A stretch of DNA of 16,868 nucleotides. Source: Caryophanales bacterium UBA6769. Its GTDB lineage: Bacteria > Bacillota > Bacilli > Bacillales > UBA6769. Positions 7,789 through 15,879 of this stretch are shown here, in pieces (the first letter of the stretch is position 1; each line of letters starts with the position of its first letter). The DNA lies in contig DKGN01000148.1 of the NCBI GenBank assembly GCA_002453275.1, positions 1 through 16,868 on the forward strand, in the 5' to 3' direction. The position numbers and the translations under genes were made by a program. The notes under the pieces are model-generated. The model ran no database searches, was not told where the DNA came from, and saw only the letters and a program-made list of their open reading frames with translations.

Positions 7789-8544
7789 TTATACAAATAA
7801 ACTAAAATAAAATTCCAAAAAATCTGCCCCATACACATAACTAATCAGTGCAGCGAGTCCAATAAATGGAGCAAACGGTAGCGGCTGTTTGCGTTTTAAT
7901 TTTCGTGTCACAACAAGACCAAAGCCAAAAAGCATACCCAGAAAAGCTGCTAAGAAAAGTGTTAGCAAAACACCTTTCACACCGAGGAACAACCCAAGCA
8001 CGGCAAACAACTTAATGTCACCACCACCCATTCCTCCTTTACTCACTATCGCTATTAGAAATAACAATCCAAAGCCGAGTAACGCACCTGCATAAGGATC
8101 CCACCACGGGCTCATCGGGACAAACAAACGAACAATAAAAATTGCCATTGCGAAAAACAATAACACTCGATTCGAAATTAACATTTTATGCAGATCCGAA
8201 ATCGATACGATCATCACAAGAGAGATAAGTAAAAGAGCGACAATCAACTCAGTTGACCATCCGACAGCAATTGGAGCAATCGCAAAAAGACATGCTGTCA
8301 CAAACTCAAACATCGGATATTTCGGTGAGATGGACGCTTGGCAACTTTTACATCTACCTTTTTGCAATACATAGGAAACGACGGGAATTAGCTCCGTTGC
8401 ACTTAACTCATATTGACAGCTCGGACAATGCGAGCGCGGAGTCACGATTGATTGTTTCTCAGCTGTTCGAATGCCGACAACATTGAAAAATGAACCGAAT
8501 ATAAGTCCAAAAACAAATAAATAAATAGAGAGGAATATGTCCAT
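7789..8544 (-). CDS. comC: Type 4 prepilin peptidase (A24 family, ComC-like)
   Basis: This polytopic membrane aspartyl protease cleaves and N-methylates type IV pilin-like precursors, in Bacillus the ComG pseudopilins for DNA uptake. The 251 residues show the full family pattern. The N-terminal cytoplasmic domain has two zinc-binding cysteine pairs (C40-x2-C43 and C65-x2-C68) ending in YPMFE. The catalytic aspartates are Asp117 (SISDLHK) and Asp176 in GMGGGDIK. About seven membrane helices complete it. Length agrees with ComC (about 250). AAAGGAC lies nine bases before the ATG. It stands alone, as comC does in many Bacillaceae. A competence role depends on comG and comK genes outside the window, and I found no clear pair of ComK boxes upstream. 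Confidence 0.92.
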   Translation of the reverse strand: MDIFLSIYLFVFGLIFGSFFNVVGIRTAEKQSIVTPRSHCPSCQYELSATELIPVVSYVLQKGRCKSCQASISPKYPMFEFVTACLFAIAPIAVGWSTELIVALLLISLVMIVSISDLHKMLISNRVLLFFAMAIFIVRLFVPMSPWWDPYAGALLGFGLLFLIAIVSKGGMGGGDIKLFAVLGLFLGVKGVLLTLFLAAFLGMLFGFGLVVTRKLKRKQPLPFAPFIGLAALISYVYGADFLEFYFSLFV

Positions 8545-8780
8545 ATCTATCGTCCTTTATTATTGGATTTTAACAGGATCTACGGCGCTGAAGCATCAAC
8601 GTTCCAGATTAATTAATCATTAAATTCATTATCCCATGCTTTTCTTCCGTATTCATTCAGATTTGTTTGTTGTCCACATACGATAGTTCAACTTATCGAT
8701 TTTAAAATGTTGGAAAAATCGGAAGACGATTAAGGTCTACTAGCGTTCAAGTTACAGTCAATGATTGTTGACTTAAATGA

Positions 8781-8822
8781 AAAACCATCCATCAGCTTTG
8801 TGCAACGATAGCGATGGATGGT
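8781..8822 (-). terminator. Terminator of the ABC importer operon
   Basis: A perfect ten-base stem, ACCATCCATC (8784-8793) with GATGGATGGT (8813-8822), is extended by GC/GC with a bulged base. On the minus strand it is followed by U residues from 8784-8781. It begins about ten bases after the permease stop. Confidence 0.85.
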
Positions 8823-8832
8823 GTTGATTAGA

Positions 8833-9630
8833 CTATTTCCATGGCAATAGCCGTCGTTCCAGCCATTGCAGCGTTCGATTAAATGTTAATCCAAGTAGTG
8901 ATAAAATCAAAACCCCGACCATCAGTTTCGATGTAATCATTAAATTCCCATAATGCAGAACCATCGAACCGATCCCTTTTTGCGCTGCAATCATTTCTGC
9001 AGCAACAAGAAGGAGAAGTGACGTTCCGGCCGCAAGCTTTAAGCCCGCAAAAATCATCGGAAGCGCCCCAGGCAAGATTACTTTACGAATGACGCTTAAA
9101 TGATTTGAGCCGAACGTGACCGCTGCTTTAATGAGCATTTGGTCAACACTTTTTACACCTGAGTACGTATTAATAACGACTGGGAAGAAGACACCAAGTG
9201 CGATAATCGTCACCTTCGATAGTTCGCCAATCCCAAGCCATAAAATAAATAATGGTAAAAGTGCAATTTTCGGTATCGGATAAATCGAATAAACGACAGG
9301 TGTACCGATTGCATCTGCCCATCGTGAAAACCCAAGTAAAAGACCTACGATAATCCCGATCGATGATCCAATAGCATAACCAATGACAATCCGATATAAG
9401 CTCGCTAACAAATTATCAATGAGCTCACCATTGATAAGCATCTCCCAACCGTTCGTTAAAATGGCGGATGGGGCTGGCAAGAAAAGTGGCGACACAATCC
9501 CAAGTCGACTAACGATCTCCCAAACGAGAATAAGACTAGCAATGCCAAGAGCGGATGCGTAAGCAGGTACTTTCTGTTCGAGGAAGGCAACACGGTTCGT
9601 AATGACTTTCTTCTTCTGTTGTTCAGTCAC
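8833..9630 (-). CDS. ABC importer permease, NitT/TauT (SsuC-like) family
   Basis: A 265-residue inner-membrane permease with about six helices. Its ATPase-contacting EAA loop lies at about 169-190 (AAVTFGSNHLSVIRKVILPGA). The LPAPS segment near residue 51 and the IYPIPKIALLPLFILWLG stretch near 116-133 are typical of the sulfonate/nitrate/taurine permease family. It pairs with the ATPase and lipoprotein immediately upstream. It starts at a GTG only three bases after the ATPase stop, with its AAGGAGG inside the ATPase end, so translation is coupled. The terminator at 8781-8822 follows directly. The substrate cannot be assigned from the sequence; aliphatic sulfonates, taurine, thiamine-precursor pyrimidines or other small organics are all transported by this family. 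Confidence 0.9.
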   Translation of the reverse strand: MTEQQKKKVITNRVAFLEQKVPAYASALGIASLILVWEIVSRLGIVSPLFLPAPSAILTNGWEMLINGELIDNLLASLYRIVIGYAIGSSIGIIVGLLLGFSRWADAIGTPVVYSIYPIPKIALLPLFILWLGIGELSKVTIIALGVFFPVVINTYSGVKSVDQMLIKAAVTFGSNHLSVIRKVILPGALPMIFAGLKLAAGTSLLLLVAAEMIAAQKGIGSMVLHYGNLMITSKLMVGVLILSLLGLTFNRTLQWLERRLLPWK

Positions 9631-9633
9631 CGC

Positions 9634-10413
9634 TTACGCCTCCTTCAATGCTTCTTCAGCATCGTGACGAATAAGTTGCCAAATATCGTCCGCATATTGT
9701 TCAAACTGCATGCGATACTCTTCGTCATTTCTCCCGATTTTCGGCAAATCAATATCAATGATGTCTTTTATTTTCCCTGGATGTCGTGACAAGACGATTA
9801 CTCGATCAGCTAAATACACCGCTTCTTGTATGTTATGCGTAACATACAGAGTACTTAGCTTCGTACGATTCCAAATCGTAAGAAGCTCTTCTTGCATAAG
9901 TGTTCTCGTCTGGGCATCAAGCGCAGAAAATGGCTCGTCCATTAAAAGCAGGTCTGGTTCAATCGCCAGTGCCCTCGCAATCCCCGCACGTTGCTTCATA
10001 CCACCTGAGAGCTGCTTTGGGTAGGCATTTTCAAAACCACTTAATCCAACCATGTCAATGTAATGTTGACCTTTTTCTCTTTGCTCGGCTTTGCTAAGCT
10101 TTCTTTCTTGAAGCCCGTACACGACGTTTTCATAAACCGTGCGCCAAGGAAAGAGGGCTATTTCTTGAAAGACGATGCCTAAGTTTGGCTCTTTTGAATC
10201 TAATCCTTCACCTTCAAAATAAACTGAACCCGTCGTCGGGGAAAGAAGCCCCCCGACGATGTTCAGCAACGTTGATTTTCCACAACCGCTCGGACCAACG
10301 AGAACAATGAATTCTTCTTCTGAAATTGAAAAACTAATATTCTCAAGTGCAATTACTTCTTTTTTCTTTGAATCAACGAACGTTTTTCCCACATTCTCGA
10401 TGACTATTTTCAT
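9634..10413 (-). CDS. ABC importer ATP-binding protein, NitT/TauT (SsuB/TauB-like) family
   Basis: A 259-residue cytoplasmic ATPase with all required motifs: Walker A GPSGCGKST at 40-48, Q-loop Gln83, signature LSGGMKQR at 135-142, Walker B LLLMDE at 155-160, D-loop SALD at 163-166 and the switch His193 in VTHNIQEAVYLADR. FPWRTVYENV near 88-97 is characteristic of the SsuB/TauB branch. The ATG follows the lipoprotein stop by seven bases, and the weak GGGAAG ahead of it lies within the lipoprotein gene. It energises the permease encoded just downstream. Confidence 0.93.
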   Translation of the reverse strand: MKIVIENVGKTFVDSKKKEVIALENISFSISEEEFIVLVGPSGCGKSTLLNIVGGLLSPTTGSVYFEGEGLDSKEPNLGIVFQEIALFPWRTVYENVVYGLQERKLSKAEQREKGQHYIDMVGLSGFENAYPKQLSGGMKQRAGIARALAIEPDLLLMDEPFSALDAQTRTLMQEELLTIWNRTKLSTLYVTHNIQEAVYLADRVIVLSRHPGKIKDIIDIDLPKIGRNDEEYRMQFEQYADDIWQLIRHDAEEALKEA

Positions 10414-10420
10414 GATGTCG

Positions 10421-11482
10421 TCACTTCCCTAGTTCGTTAAGCGCTTCTTCAAGCAGATCCGTGTTGACAATGTCACTTGCATCAATCGTTTCATCAATAA
10501 GCTTTTCTTTTGCGTACCAATCGACTTGCGTTTGAATATCAGAATCTAGCAACTTCCCATCACGATCCATGTAGGGGAGTCCTTTTTTAATAAGATCTGG
10601 CTCTTGATCGGTATATTTCGCAATAATGTCAATGACCTCGTCGTAATTTTCACCTGGGACGATCTCATCGCCTTCTTTAACTAAAACAGCATCATAATAG
10701 TAGTTTGTTGCGCGAATGTATGCTTTTAAGAAACGTTTTGCAGCATCTTCATTTTCAGCAAACTTTTTCGCAAAGAAAATGCCTGATGTTTGGTAATCAA
10801 TTTCATCACCAATTTGCGTAATCACTTTCCCGTAACCTTCGTCAACAGCAACAGAAATATTTGGTTCGTTGAGAAGAACAGCATCCACTTGCTTACTTTC
10901 TAAAGAATCCATAAGACCAGGAATACTATTTAACGGAACAAGCTCAACGTCTTGGACGGATAATCCGTGCTCTTCAAGCACTTTCCCAGCCATATAGTGG
11001 TACGTTGACCCTGTTTGAGTAATGCCTATTCTTTTGCCTTTTAGTTCATCAATCTTCTCTACGTCAGAGTCATTTGGAACGAGAAAAGCAGTAGATGAAT
11101 AGCCTTCTTGCTCTCTCCCTTTATCTGCGACGATGAGAAGCTCTTCTCCGCCAGCGACCATGTTGTATAAGCTTGCTGTGATGCCTGTTGCACCGACATC
11201 AACATCTCCAGACGTTGTAGCAACAGCAATTGGTTGGGCTGCGTCAAACCAGACTTCCTTTGCATCGATGCCTTCTTCTTCAAAAAAACCTTTTTCAATG
11301 GCGATGAATAGGGGAGCAGAGCTTGTTAACTTGAGCATCCCAATATCAACGGATACGTTCTCTCCGGTCTTTTCACCTGTTGTATCTTTTTTCTCTTCTT
11401 CTTTTTTGTCACCGCCACACGCTGTAAGAGCAAGGGCTAAAGCGAGAAATGTGAGCATTGCCAAAAATCTCTTTTTGTTCAC
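10421..11482 (-). CDS. ABC importer substrate-binding lipoprotein, NMT1/SsuA-like
   Basis: A 353-residue secreted lipoprotein. The lipobox is LTAC, with acylated Cys22 after a KKR-led hydrophobic signal peptide, followed by a Glu/Lys-rich linker to about residue 42. The binding fold starts at SVDIGMLKLTSSAPLFIAIEKGFFEEEG, the standard opening of the NMT1/SsuA-like group, and later has KRIGITQTGSTYHYMAGK (about 150-167) and AVLLNEPN (about 201-208). It delivers a small organic ligand to the permease and ATPase that follow. The GTG start has GGAGGT eight bases upstream. Only 29 bases separate it from the DinB-like gene, with no terminator or clear promoter, so it is probably cotranscribed with aspA and that gene. 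Ligand unknown. Confidence 0.9.
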   Translation of the reverse strand: MNKKRFLAMLTFLALALALTACGGDKKEEEKKDTTGEKTGENVSVDIGMLKLTSSAPLFIAIEKGFFEEEGIDAKEVWFDAAQPIAVATTSGDVDVGATGITASLYNMVAGGEELLIVADKGREQEGYSSTAFLVPNDSDVEKIDELKGKRIGITQTGSTYHYMAGKVLEEHGLSVQDVELVPLNSIPGLMDSLESKQVDAVLLNEPNISVAVDEGYGKVITQIGDEIDYQTSGIFFAKKFAENEDAAKRFLKAYIRATNYYYDAVLVKEGDEIVPGENYDEVIDIIAKYTDQEPDLIKKGLPYMDRDGKLLDSDIQTQVDWYAKEKLIDETIDASDIVNTDLLEEALNELGK

Positions 11483-11511
11483 GACTTGTTACCTCCATAA
11501 AGTTTATTTTA

Positions 11512-12012
11512 TTAGTGCTGCCATTGGAGTAGATTCTCTTCTCCAGTTTGAAAGAACTTTGTTAGTAGGATAATTTGCCCAGTATGAAACGAATAGTGCG
11601 CTGTCGTATGATACACGAGTTGCAAAAGTGGTTTTGTGTACGACGACACGTTTGAATTCGGAGGATATTCAATTCGGATGTTCTTCGCAAAATCTTGTTC
11701 AGTTAACGGTTGTAAAATCATACGGGACTGTTCACGAATTGAGGTCAACATTTTGCATAATTCATCCGCTGTATACCCATCTTCAGCAAAGAATTCATTT
11801 GAACGGCTACGAATAAAAGGCGTACCACCGATTCCACTTACAATATTTTGCCGTTCATTTCCTGCAAGATGAAGACACAAGTTACCGATACTATTCATAT
11901 AGTGTTTCGGTTTTTCCCATATGAAGTCCTCAGCTAGCCGTGCGAATGCTGTCTGAATTCGAGCGAGTTCTGTGTCCAGTAAATGTAGTGTTTGTTCAAA
12001 AAAGGGGTGCAT
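11512..12012 (-). CDS. DinB-like (DUF1572-type) putative metal-binding protein
   Basis: A 166-residue four-helix-bundle protein of the DinB/YfiT superfamily, starting MHPFFEQTLHLLDTELARI. Three histidines, His48 in LCLHLAGNERQ and His139 and His143 in YHTTAHYSFHTGQI, are in the positions that bind metal in this superfamily. Members include thiol transferases and damage-inducible proteins of unknown function, so no reaction is assigned. The frame continues upstream to a TTG at 12045, but I prefer the ATG at 12012, one base after the aspA stop. Neither has a good ribosome-binding sequence, which suggests it is translated by coupling from aspA. It lies between aspA and the ABC importer on the same strand. 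Confidence 0.82.
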   Translation of the reverse strand: MHPFFEQTLHLLDTELARIQTAFARLAEDFIWEKPKHYMNSIGNLCLHLAGNERQNIVSGIGGTPFIRSRSNEFFAEDGYTADELCKMLTSIREQSRMILQPLTEQDFAKNIRIEYPPNSNVSSYTKPLLQLVYHTTAHYSFHTGQIILLTKFFQTGEENLLQWQH

Positions 12013-12013
12013 G

Positions 12014-13438
12014 TTAAATTTTTGCGAGCAAAGAGGAACCGGCAATTCCTGGATGTGTCATTTCATACGGATCGAGAATCTGATTAATCTCGTCTTCCGT
12101 CAAAAGGTTTTGAACAACACATAGTTCACGAACTGACTTACCTGTCTCTAACGCTTCCTTTGCGACTTTCGTTGCAGCTTCATAGCCGATATGTGGATTT
12201 AGCGCTGTCACAATCCCAATACTGCTTTCCACATAATCATTACATGCTTCTTTGTTTGCAATGATGCCATCAATACAATATTGCTTAAACACTTGAAATA
12301 CGTTGTTCATCATACTAAGTGATTGATGAAGATTGTAGACAAGAACAGGCTCCATCACATTTAATTCAAATTGACCTGCTTCTGATGCAAAACTAATCGT
12401 ATGGTCATTTCCGATCACTTGGAATGCCACCTGGTTCACAACTTCACACATCACTGGATTTACTTTTCCAGGCATAATCGATGAGCCAGGCTGACGAGCT
12501 GGAAGGACAATCTCACCAAATCCTGTCCGAGGACCAGAAGACATTAAACGCAAGTCATTCGCCACTTTGGACATGTTCACCATACAAATTTTAAGCGCGG
12601 ATGAAACTTCAGTATAAGCGTCTGTATTTTGTGTCGCATCTACGAGATCTTCAGCGTTTTTAAGTGGATGTCCACTTAATTCACTTAATATTTCAACGAC
12701 GCGTGTAATGTACTTCGGTTCAGCATTTAAGCCTGTACCTACAGCAGTAGCCCCGATGTTAACTTCATATAAGTTTTCTCGAGTTTGTTCAAGCCGGCGA
12801 ATATCTCGTCCAAGAACTCGTGCATATGCTGCAAATTCCTGTCCTAATCGAATTGGAACAGCGTCTTGCATATGGGTTCTTCCCATTTTAATAATATCAT
12901 CAAATTCGTCCGCTTTATTAAGTAGTGCGCTCTTTAATTCATTCATTGTTTTCAGTAAAGTTTCGATTAGCGATAACGTTGAAATATGAATCGCTGTCGG
13001 AAATGAATCGTTTGTTGACTGTGACATATTCACATGAGAGTTCGGGCTTACTAACTTGTAATTACCCTTTGCTTCCCCAAGCAATTCTAACGCACGATTT
13101 GCAATTACTTCGTTTGTATTCATATTAGTCGATGTCCCCGCGCCGCCTTGAATCGGATCGACAATAAATTGATCGTGCCACTGACCAGCAATGATCTCTT
13201 CTGAGGCTTGAACGATCACTTTGCTGATTTTTTCATCTAGCTGGCCTACTTCGGCGTTCGCAAGTGCTGCTGCCTTTTTTACAATTGCGAAGGCCCGAAT
13301 GAGCTCTTCGTTCAATTTATGTCCTGTTATTGGGAAATTTTCAACCGCTCGCAATGTTTGGATACCGTAATACACATTAGCAGGAACTTCTTTTGAGCCT
13401 ATTAAATCTGATTCTACTCGTATATTCTTCTTCTCCAT
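12014..13438 (-). CDS. aspA: Aspartate ammonia-lyase (aspartase)
   Basis: This enzyme reversibly deaminates L-aspartate to fumarate and ammonia, in the cytosol as a homotetramer. The 474 residues carry the three conserved blocks of the fumarase/aspartase superfamily: GTSTNMNTNEVIANR at 101-115, GRTHMQDA at 186-193 (Thr188 and His189), and the flexible SS-loop GSSIMPGKVNPV at 318-329 with catalytic Ser320. GTSTNMN rather than the SSGTQTNMN of fumarases supports aspartase, and the length fits Bacillus AnsB/AspA. AGAGGAGAG precedes the ATG. The 216-base spacer to the purC terminator is AT-rich; I see no firm promoter or riboswitch there. Downstream, its stop is one base from the DinB-like ATG. 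No asparaginase gene is adjacent, unlike the ansAB pair of B. subtilis. Confidence 0.94.
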   Translation of the reverse strand: MEKKNIRVESDLIGSKEVPANVYYGIQTLRAVENFPITGHKLNEELIRAFAIVKKAAALANAEVGQLDEKISKVIVQASEEIIAGQWHDQFIVDPIQGGAGTSTNMNTNEVIANRALELLGEAKGNYKLVSPNSHVNMSQSTNDSFPTAIHISTLSLIETLLKTMNELKSALLNKADEFDDIIKMGRTHMQDAVPIRLGQEFAAYARVLGRDIRRLEQTRENLYEVNIGATAVGTGLNAEPKYITRVVEILSELSGHPLKNAEDLVDATQNTDAYTEVSSALKICMVNMSKVANDLRLMSSGPRTGFGEIVLPARQPGSSIMPGKVNPVMCEVVNQVAFQVIGNDHTISFASEAGQFELNVMEPVLVYNLHQSLSMMNNVFQVFKQYCIDGIIANKEACNDYVESSIGIVTALNPHIGYEAATKVAKEALETGKSVRELCVVQNLLTEDEINQILDPYEMTHPGIAGSSLLAKI

Positions 13439-13654
13439 TCAATTTTCTCTCCTCTTTGTTACATTTAACAATTCATCCAGAAACCAAAGATCAAGGAGGC
13501 TCTGTCAAATTCTTATATCATTTAAAACTACATGAAGTGAGCATAAATAGCAATAAATCTTTTGTATTATTTAAAAAATGTTCACATATTAAAGGTCATT
13601 TTATTCATGGCTTACTTCACAGTTCGTCCCAATAAACTAAGGTTTTCGACAAAT

Positions 13655-13682
13655 AAAAAAGGGCTTCCTATGAAGTTGCCCT
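13655..13682 (-). terminator. Terminator of purC
   Basis: On the minus strand AGGGC (13682-13678) and GCCCT (13664-13660) pair, continued by TTC/GAA with a three-base bulge around a four-base loop, followed by six U (13660-13655). It lies 14 bases after the purC stop and separates purC from aspA. Confidence 0.7.
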
Positions 13683-13696
13683 CCGAACACAGTCGT

Positions 13697-14389
13697 TCAT
13701 TTATGTTCATCTAATAAAATCGTTGCAAGCTCAAGTGGGGTAACTGGCTTGCCTGAATGAAATGCGCGCATGTTGCCACCCGAAATTTCATCGATAAGTG
13801 CAATATGCCGATCGTCCCCTACCCTGCCAAACTCAAATTTGATGTCGAATAATTTAATGTCACATTTTGCTAGCTCTGCTTTTACAAATTCAGCAATTTT
13901 AATTGTAAGGTTCTTTAAAGTTGCATATTCTTCCTTTGACAAAATACCAAGCATTGCAAGCGCATCTTCACTAATGGGTGGATCGCCACGTTCGTCATCC
14001 TTAAGTGTCACTTCAACAAATGCATCGAGAGACTGGCCTTCTTCAGCATATTTTCCGTAACGACGTAAAAAACTTCCAACGGCTTTGTAGCGACAAATAA
14101 CTTCCAATCCGTCACCGAACATCTCTGCGGGCTTCACGATCATCGTCGCTTCATCCACATTCGCATCAATATAATGAGTCGGAATTTGACGTTCGTTCAG
14201 TGCTTCAAAAAAGTATTTCGTTATCCGTAATCCCGCACGACCGACACCTTCGATTGATAATCCAACTGTATTCGCACCTGGGTCGAAGACTCCATCCTCA
14301 CCAGTAACATCGTCTTTAAATTTTAGCATAACATTTCCATCATCTAGAGTATAAACGTCCTTCGTTTTTCCACTATATATTAGCTTCAT
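13697..14389 (-). CDS. purC: SAICAR synthetase (phosphoribosylaminoimidazole-succinocarboxamide synthase)
   Basis: Joins CAIR and aspartate with ATP to give SAICAR in de novo purine synthesis (cytosol). The 230-residue protein starts MKLIYSGKTKDVYTL, the ATP-binding start of PurC. It has the family block LEVICRYKAVGSF at about residues 97-109 and the second signature LFDIKFEFG near 186-194. The metal/nucleotide region reads ALIDEISGGNMRAF, where many PurC proteins read ADEISPDTCR or similar. The frame opens at a GTG at 14407, but the ATG at 14389 has GAGAGG nine bases before it and begins at the conserved motif. It stands alone with its own terminator rather than inside a pur operon, so it may be a second or relocated copy. 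I judge the enzyme activity likely but not certain given the variant C-terminal motif. Confidence 0.88.
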   Translation of the reverse strand: MKLIYSGKTKDVYTLDDGNVMLKFKDDVTGEDGVFDPGANTVGLSIEGVGRAGLRITKYFFEALNERQIPTHYIDANVDEATMIVKPAEMFGDGLEVICRYKAVGSFLRRYGKYAEEGQSLDAFVEVTLKDDERGDPPISEDALAMLGILSKEEYATLKNLTIKIAEFVKAELAKCDIKLFDIKFEFGRVGDDRHIALIDEISGGNMRAFHSGKPVTPLELATILLDEHK

Positions 14390-14417
14390 CCTGACAATCC
14401 TCTCCACTGAAATCTTC

Positions 14418-14439
14418 TACTATTAATTATGCAATAGTA
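14418..14439. promoter_or_regulatory. Inverted repeat over a possible purC promoter
   Basis: TACTATT (14418-14424) and AATAGTA (14433-14439) are a perfect seven-base inverted repeat around an eight-base spacer, ending 28 bases before the purC ATG. On the minus strand it covers CATAAT (14431-14426), a possible -10, with TTGCTT (14455-14450) 18 bases upstream as a weak -35. The arms do not resemble the PurR box. An operator is possible but unproved. Confidence 0.35.
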
Positions 14440-14466
14440 TTTTCGCTTAAAGCAAGCACTTCCGTT

Positions 14467-14631
14467 TCACTTCGGTAAAATTATTAAGAAAAATGTTAGT
14501 ATCGGAAAAGATGCAGAAAGAAGAAATAGAACAACACTCGCTCCTTTATTTCCTTTCTTCCATACATTTCGAGCATATTTAAATGTATAATATGTTAAAT
14601 AAGTCCCGAGGGCAAAATATAAATATGGCAT
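14467..14631 (-). CDS. Small two-helix membrane protein, probable germinant receptor D subunit
   Basis: A 54-residue protein starting MPYLYFALGTYLTYYTF, then a basic loop (KYARNVWKKGNKG, residues 18-30), then a long hydrophobic helix (about 31-52, ASVVLFLLSASFPI onward), ending in PK. This gives two membrane segments with a positively charged loop. The ATG is six bases after the gerC stop, with AGAGGA in the gerC end acting as its ribosome-binding site, so it belongs to the ger operon. Small D subunits with two membrane helices and about 55-75 residues have been described for some Bacillus germinant receptor operons and modulate germination. The match here is by size, topology and position, not by aligned homology. 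Too short for usual ORF cut-offs and easy to miss. Confidence 0.75.
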   Translation of the reverse strand: MPYLYFALGTYLTYYTFKYARNVWKKGNKGASVVLFLLSASFPILTFFLIILPK

Positions 14632-14637
14632 CTTTAT

Positions 14638-15879
14638 TTATTCCTCTTTCTCTTGAGCTCTTTTTAGTTTTGCTGGCTTCGTTTGCTCTCCAAAGTTCGC
14701 GATTTCTACCTCGTAATTAACAGTAACGTTAGCATCGGCAAATTTCTCTTCCCATTTATAGTCCTCAAATTCTTTAAGTGTCCAAAATTTTTTCCTTGCC
14801 TTTAAATGCCACAGATAGGGCTCGGCTTTAAATTCCTCCTGCATTTTTTGAATAGATTCTAACGTTTTTTCTTCTAGCTGTTTTTTTAACGACTCTTTTA
14901 AGATCTGTTGGTTTTTCATGTTAGTGGAGTAGTTCGTTAAACTTAAGTCAGAAACCACTTCTAAGCGAACTGGCATTGTCACATCAATCTGAATGGGGTT
15001 CTTATGCAACGATAATTTAACGTCTGGGTTGCTCACTTGAAACATACGAACGCTAATCGGATAGTTTGCGTTTATCGGGTCTTGAAAAGTTTCAAGTCCA
15101 CTTCTAATACCTGACCTGTCCCTTAGAGCTAGGGTAATTTTTGTGTCCCGGCCTGTAATTGTGCCTATCATTTTTCCATATTTAAATACTGCCGATCCGA
15201 CCATCTGGACTGGATCACCGCCTTGTTGAGGCAAGTCACCAGAAGTATACCCTTCATCCGTAGGTTCTTCGTTTGTCTTTTCCGTCGTTGCATAAACAGC
15301 TAAAAACAATTCTCCAAACTGCCTTTGAAAGTAGCGATTCAAGTTCGCATCCGGTACAAAGCCAAGCTCTTTCCAGCGTCTCCGCATAAAATCATAATAT
15401 TTATGTGGACGTGTTTCCATTGCTGGTTTGTTATTATTAATAAATTGCTGCGCAGGTTCTTTACTAACGATAAAGCTCATCGAATGGCGGATTTCAGGCT
15501 CAATAATCGCTGAACTAACGATGTGATGGGATTGTTCGGTTCTCGCGAGATCTTCACCGATAACTAATGTTTGTAAATGGCGAAAACTAACTCGCCTCGT
15601 AACAATGCTGTTGACGAGGTCTTTGGCAGCAGCAACGTCTATCGCTGTGATAGTCACGATATCACTTGGTGGCTCCAACATCGATTCGTCACCAGTTGCA
15701 GACGATCCGACTTGCGGATTTGCAATTTGGAACGTAATGTCAACGTAATTCTCGTCTTCACTTTTATCAATTCCGAGCACGACTACATACGCTCGATCTT
15801 CCAATTCCATCTTATCCCAACAACCCGTAAGCAAGAACAACGTTGCGACGGCATACAAAAAAAATATTTGTTTTTTCAT
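14638..15879 (-). CDS. Ger(x)C-family spore germination lipoprotein (GerAC-type C subunit)
   Basis: The C subunit of a GerA-type nutrient germinant receptor, a lipoprotein on the outer face of the inner spore membrane. The 413 residues open with a lipoprotein signal (LTGC, acylated Cys20) followed immediately by WDKMELEDRAYVVVLGIDKS, the hallmark of Ger(x)C. The rest has the mixed domain order of the family, with IVSKEPAQQF near 140-149, GSAVFKYGKMIG near 225-236 and a charged C-terminus. The frame opens at 15900, but the ATG at 15879 overlaps the gerB stop (ATGA), so I chose it. The predicted start leaves the signal peptide intact. Expected to be made in the forespore under SigG; the promoter would be upstream of gerA, outside the window. 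Confidence 0.93.
   Translation of the reverse strand: MKKQIFFLYAVATLFLLTGCWDKMELEDRAYVVVLGIDKSEDENYVDITFQIANPQVGSSATGDESMLEPPSDIVTITAIDVAAAKDLVNSIVTRRVSFRHLQTLVIGEDLARTEQSHHIVSSAIIEPEIRHSMSFIVSKEPAQQFINNNKPAMETRPHKYYDFMRRRWKELGFVPDANLNRYFQRQFGELFLAVYATTEKTNEEPTDEGYTSGDLPQQGGDPVQMVGSAVFKYGKMIGTITGRDTKITLALRDRSGIRSGLETFQDPINANYPISVRMFQVSNPDVKLSLHKNPIQIDVTMPVRLEVVSDLSLTNYSTNMKNQQILKESLKKQLEEKTLESIQKMQEEFKAEPYLWHLKARKKFWTLKEFEDYKWEEKFADANVTVNYEVEIANFGEQTKPAKLKRAQEKEE

Noticed and set aside
8545..8780. ComK boxes or a competence promoter upstream of comC
   Set aside because: A few AAAA and TTTT runs exist, but no correctly spaced AAAA-N5-TTTT pair; the AT-rich composition explains them.
11133..11573. 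A 146-codon plus-strand ORF opposite the binding lipoprotein
   Set aside because: It is Ser/Pro-rich reverse-frame translation of a clear lipoprotein gene and crosses its promoterless junction; a shadow.
12012..12045. TTG at 12045 as the start of the DinB-like gene
   Set aside because: It would add 11 residues within aspA that do not resemble the family start, and the AGGA ahead of it is too close; ATG at 12012 fits better.
13490..13635. A plus-strand GGCTCTGTCAAATTC string followed by a 45-codon open stretch, reminiscent of an insertion-sequence end
   Set aside because: No matching inverted end, target duplication or recognisable transposase residues; the region is the AT-rich leader of aspA, and one short string is not enough.
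13439..13655. Riboswitch or attenuator in the aspA leader
   Set aside because: No conserved aptamer motif or terminator/antiterminator pair seen on the minus strand; only weak AT-rich hairpins.
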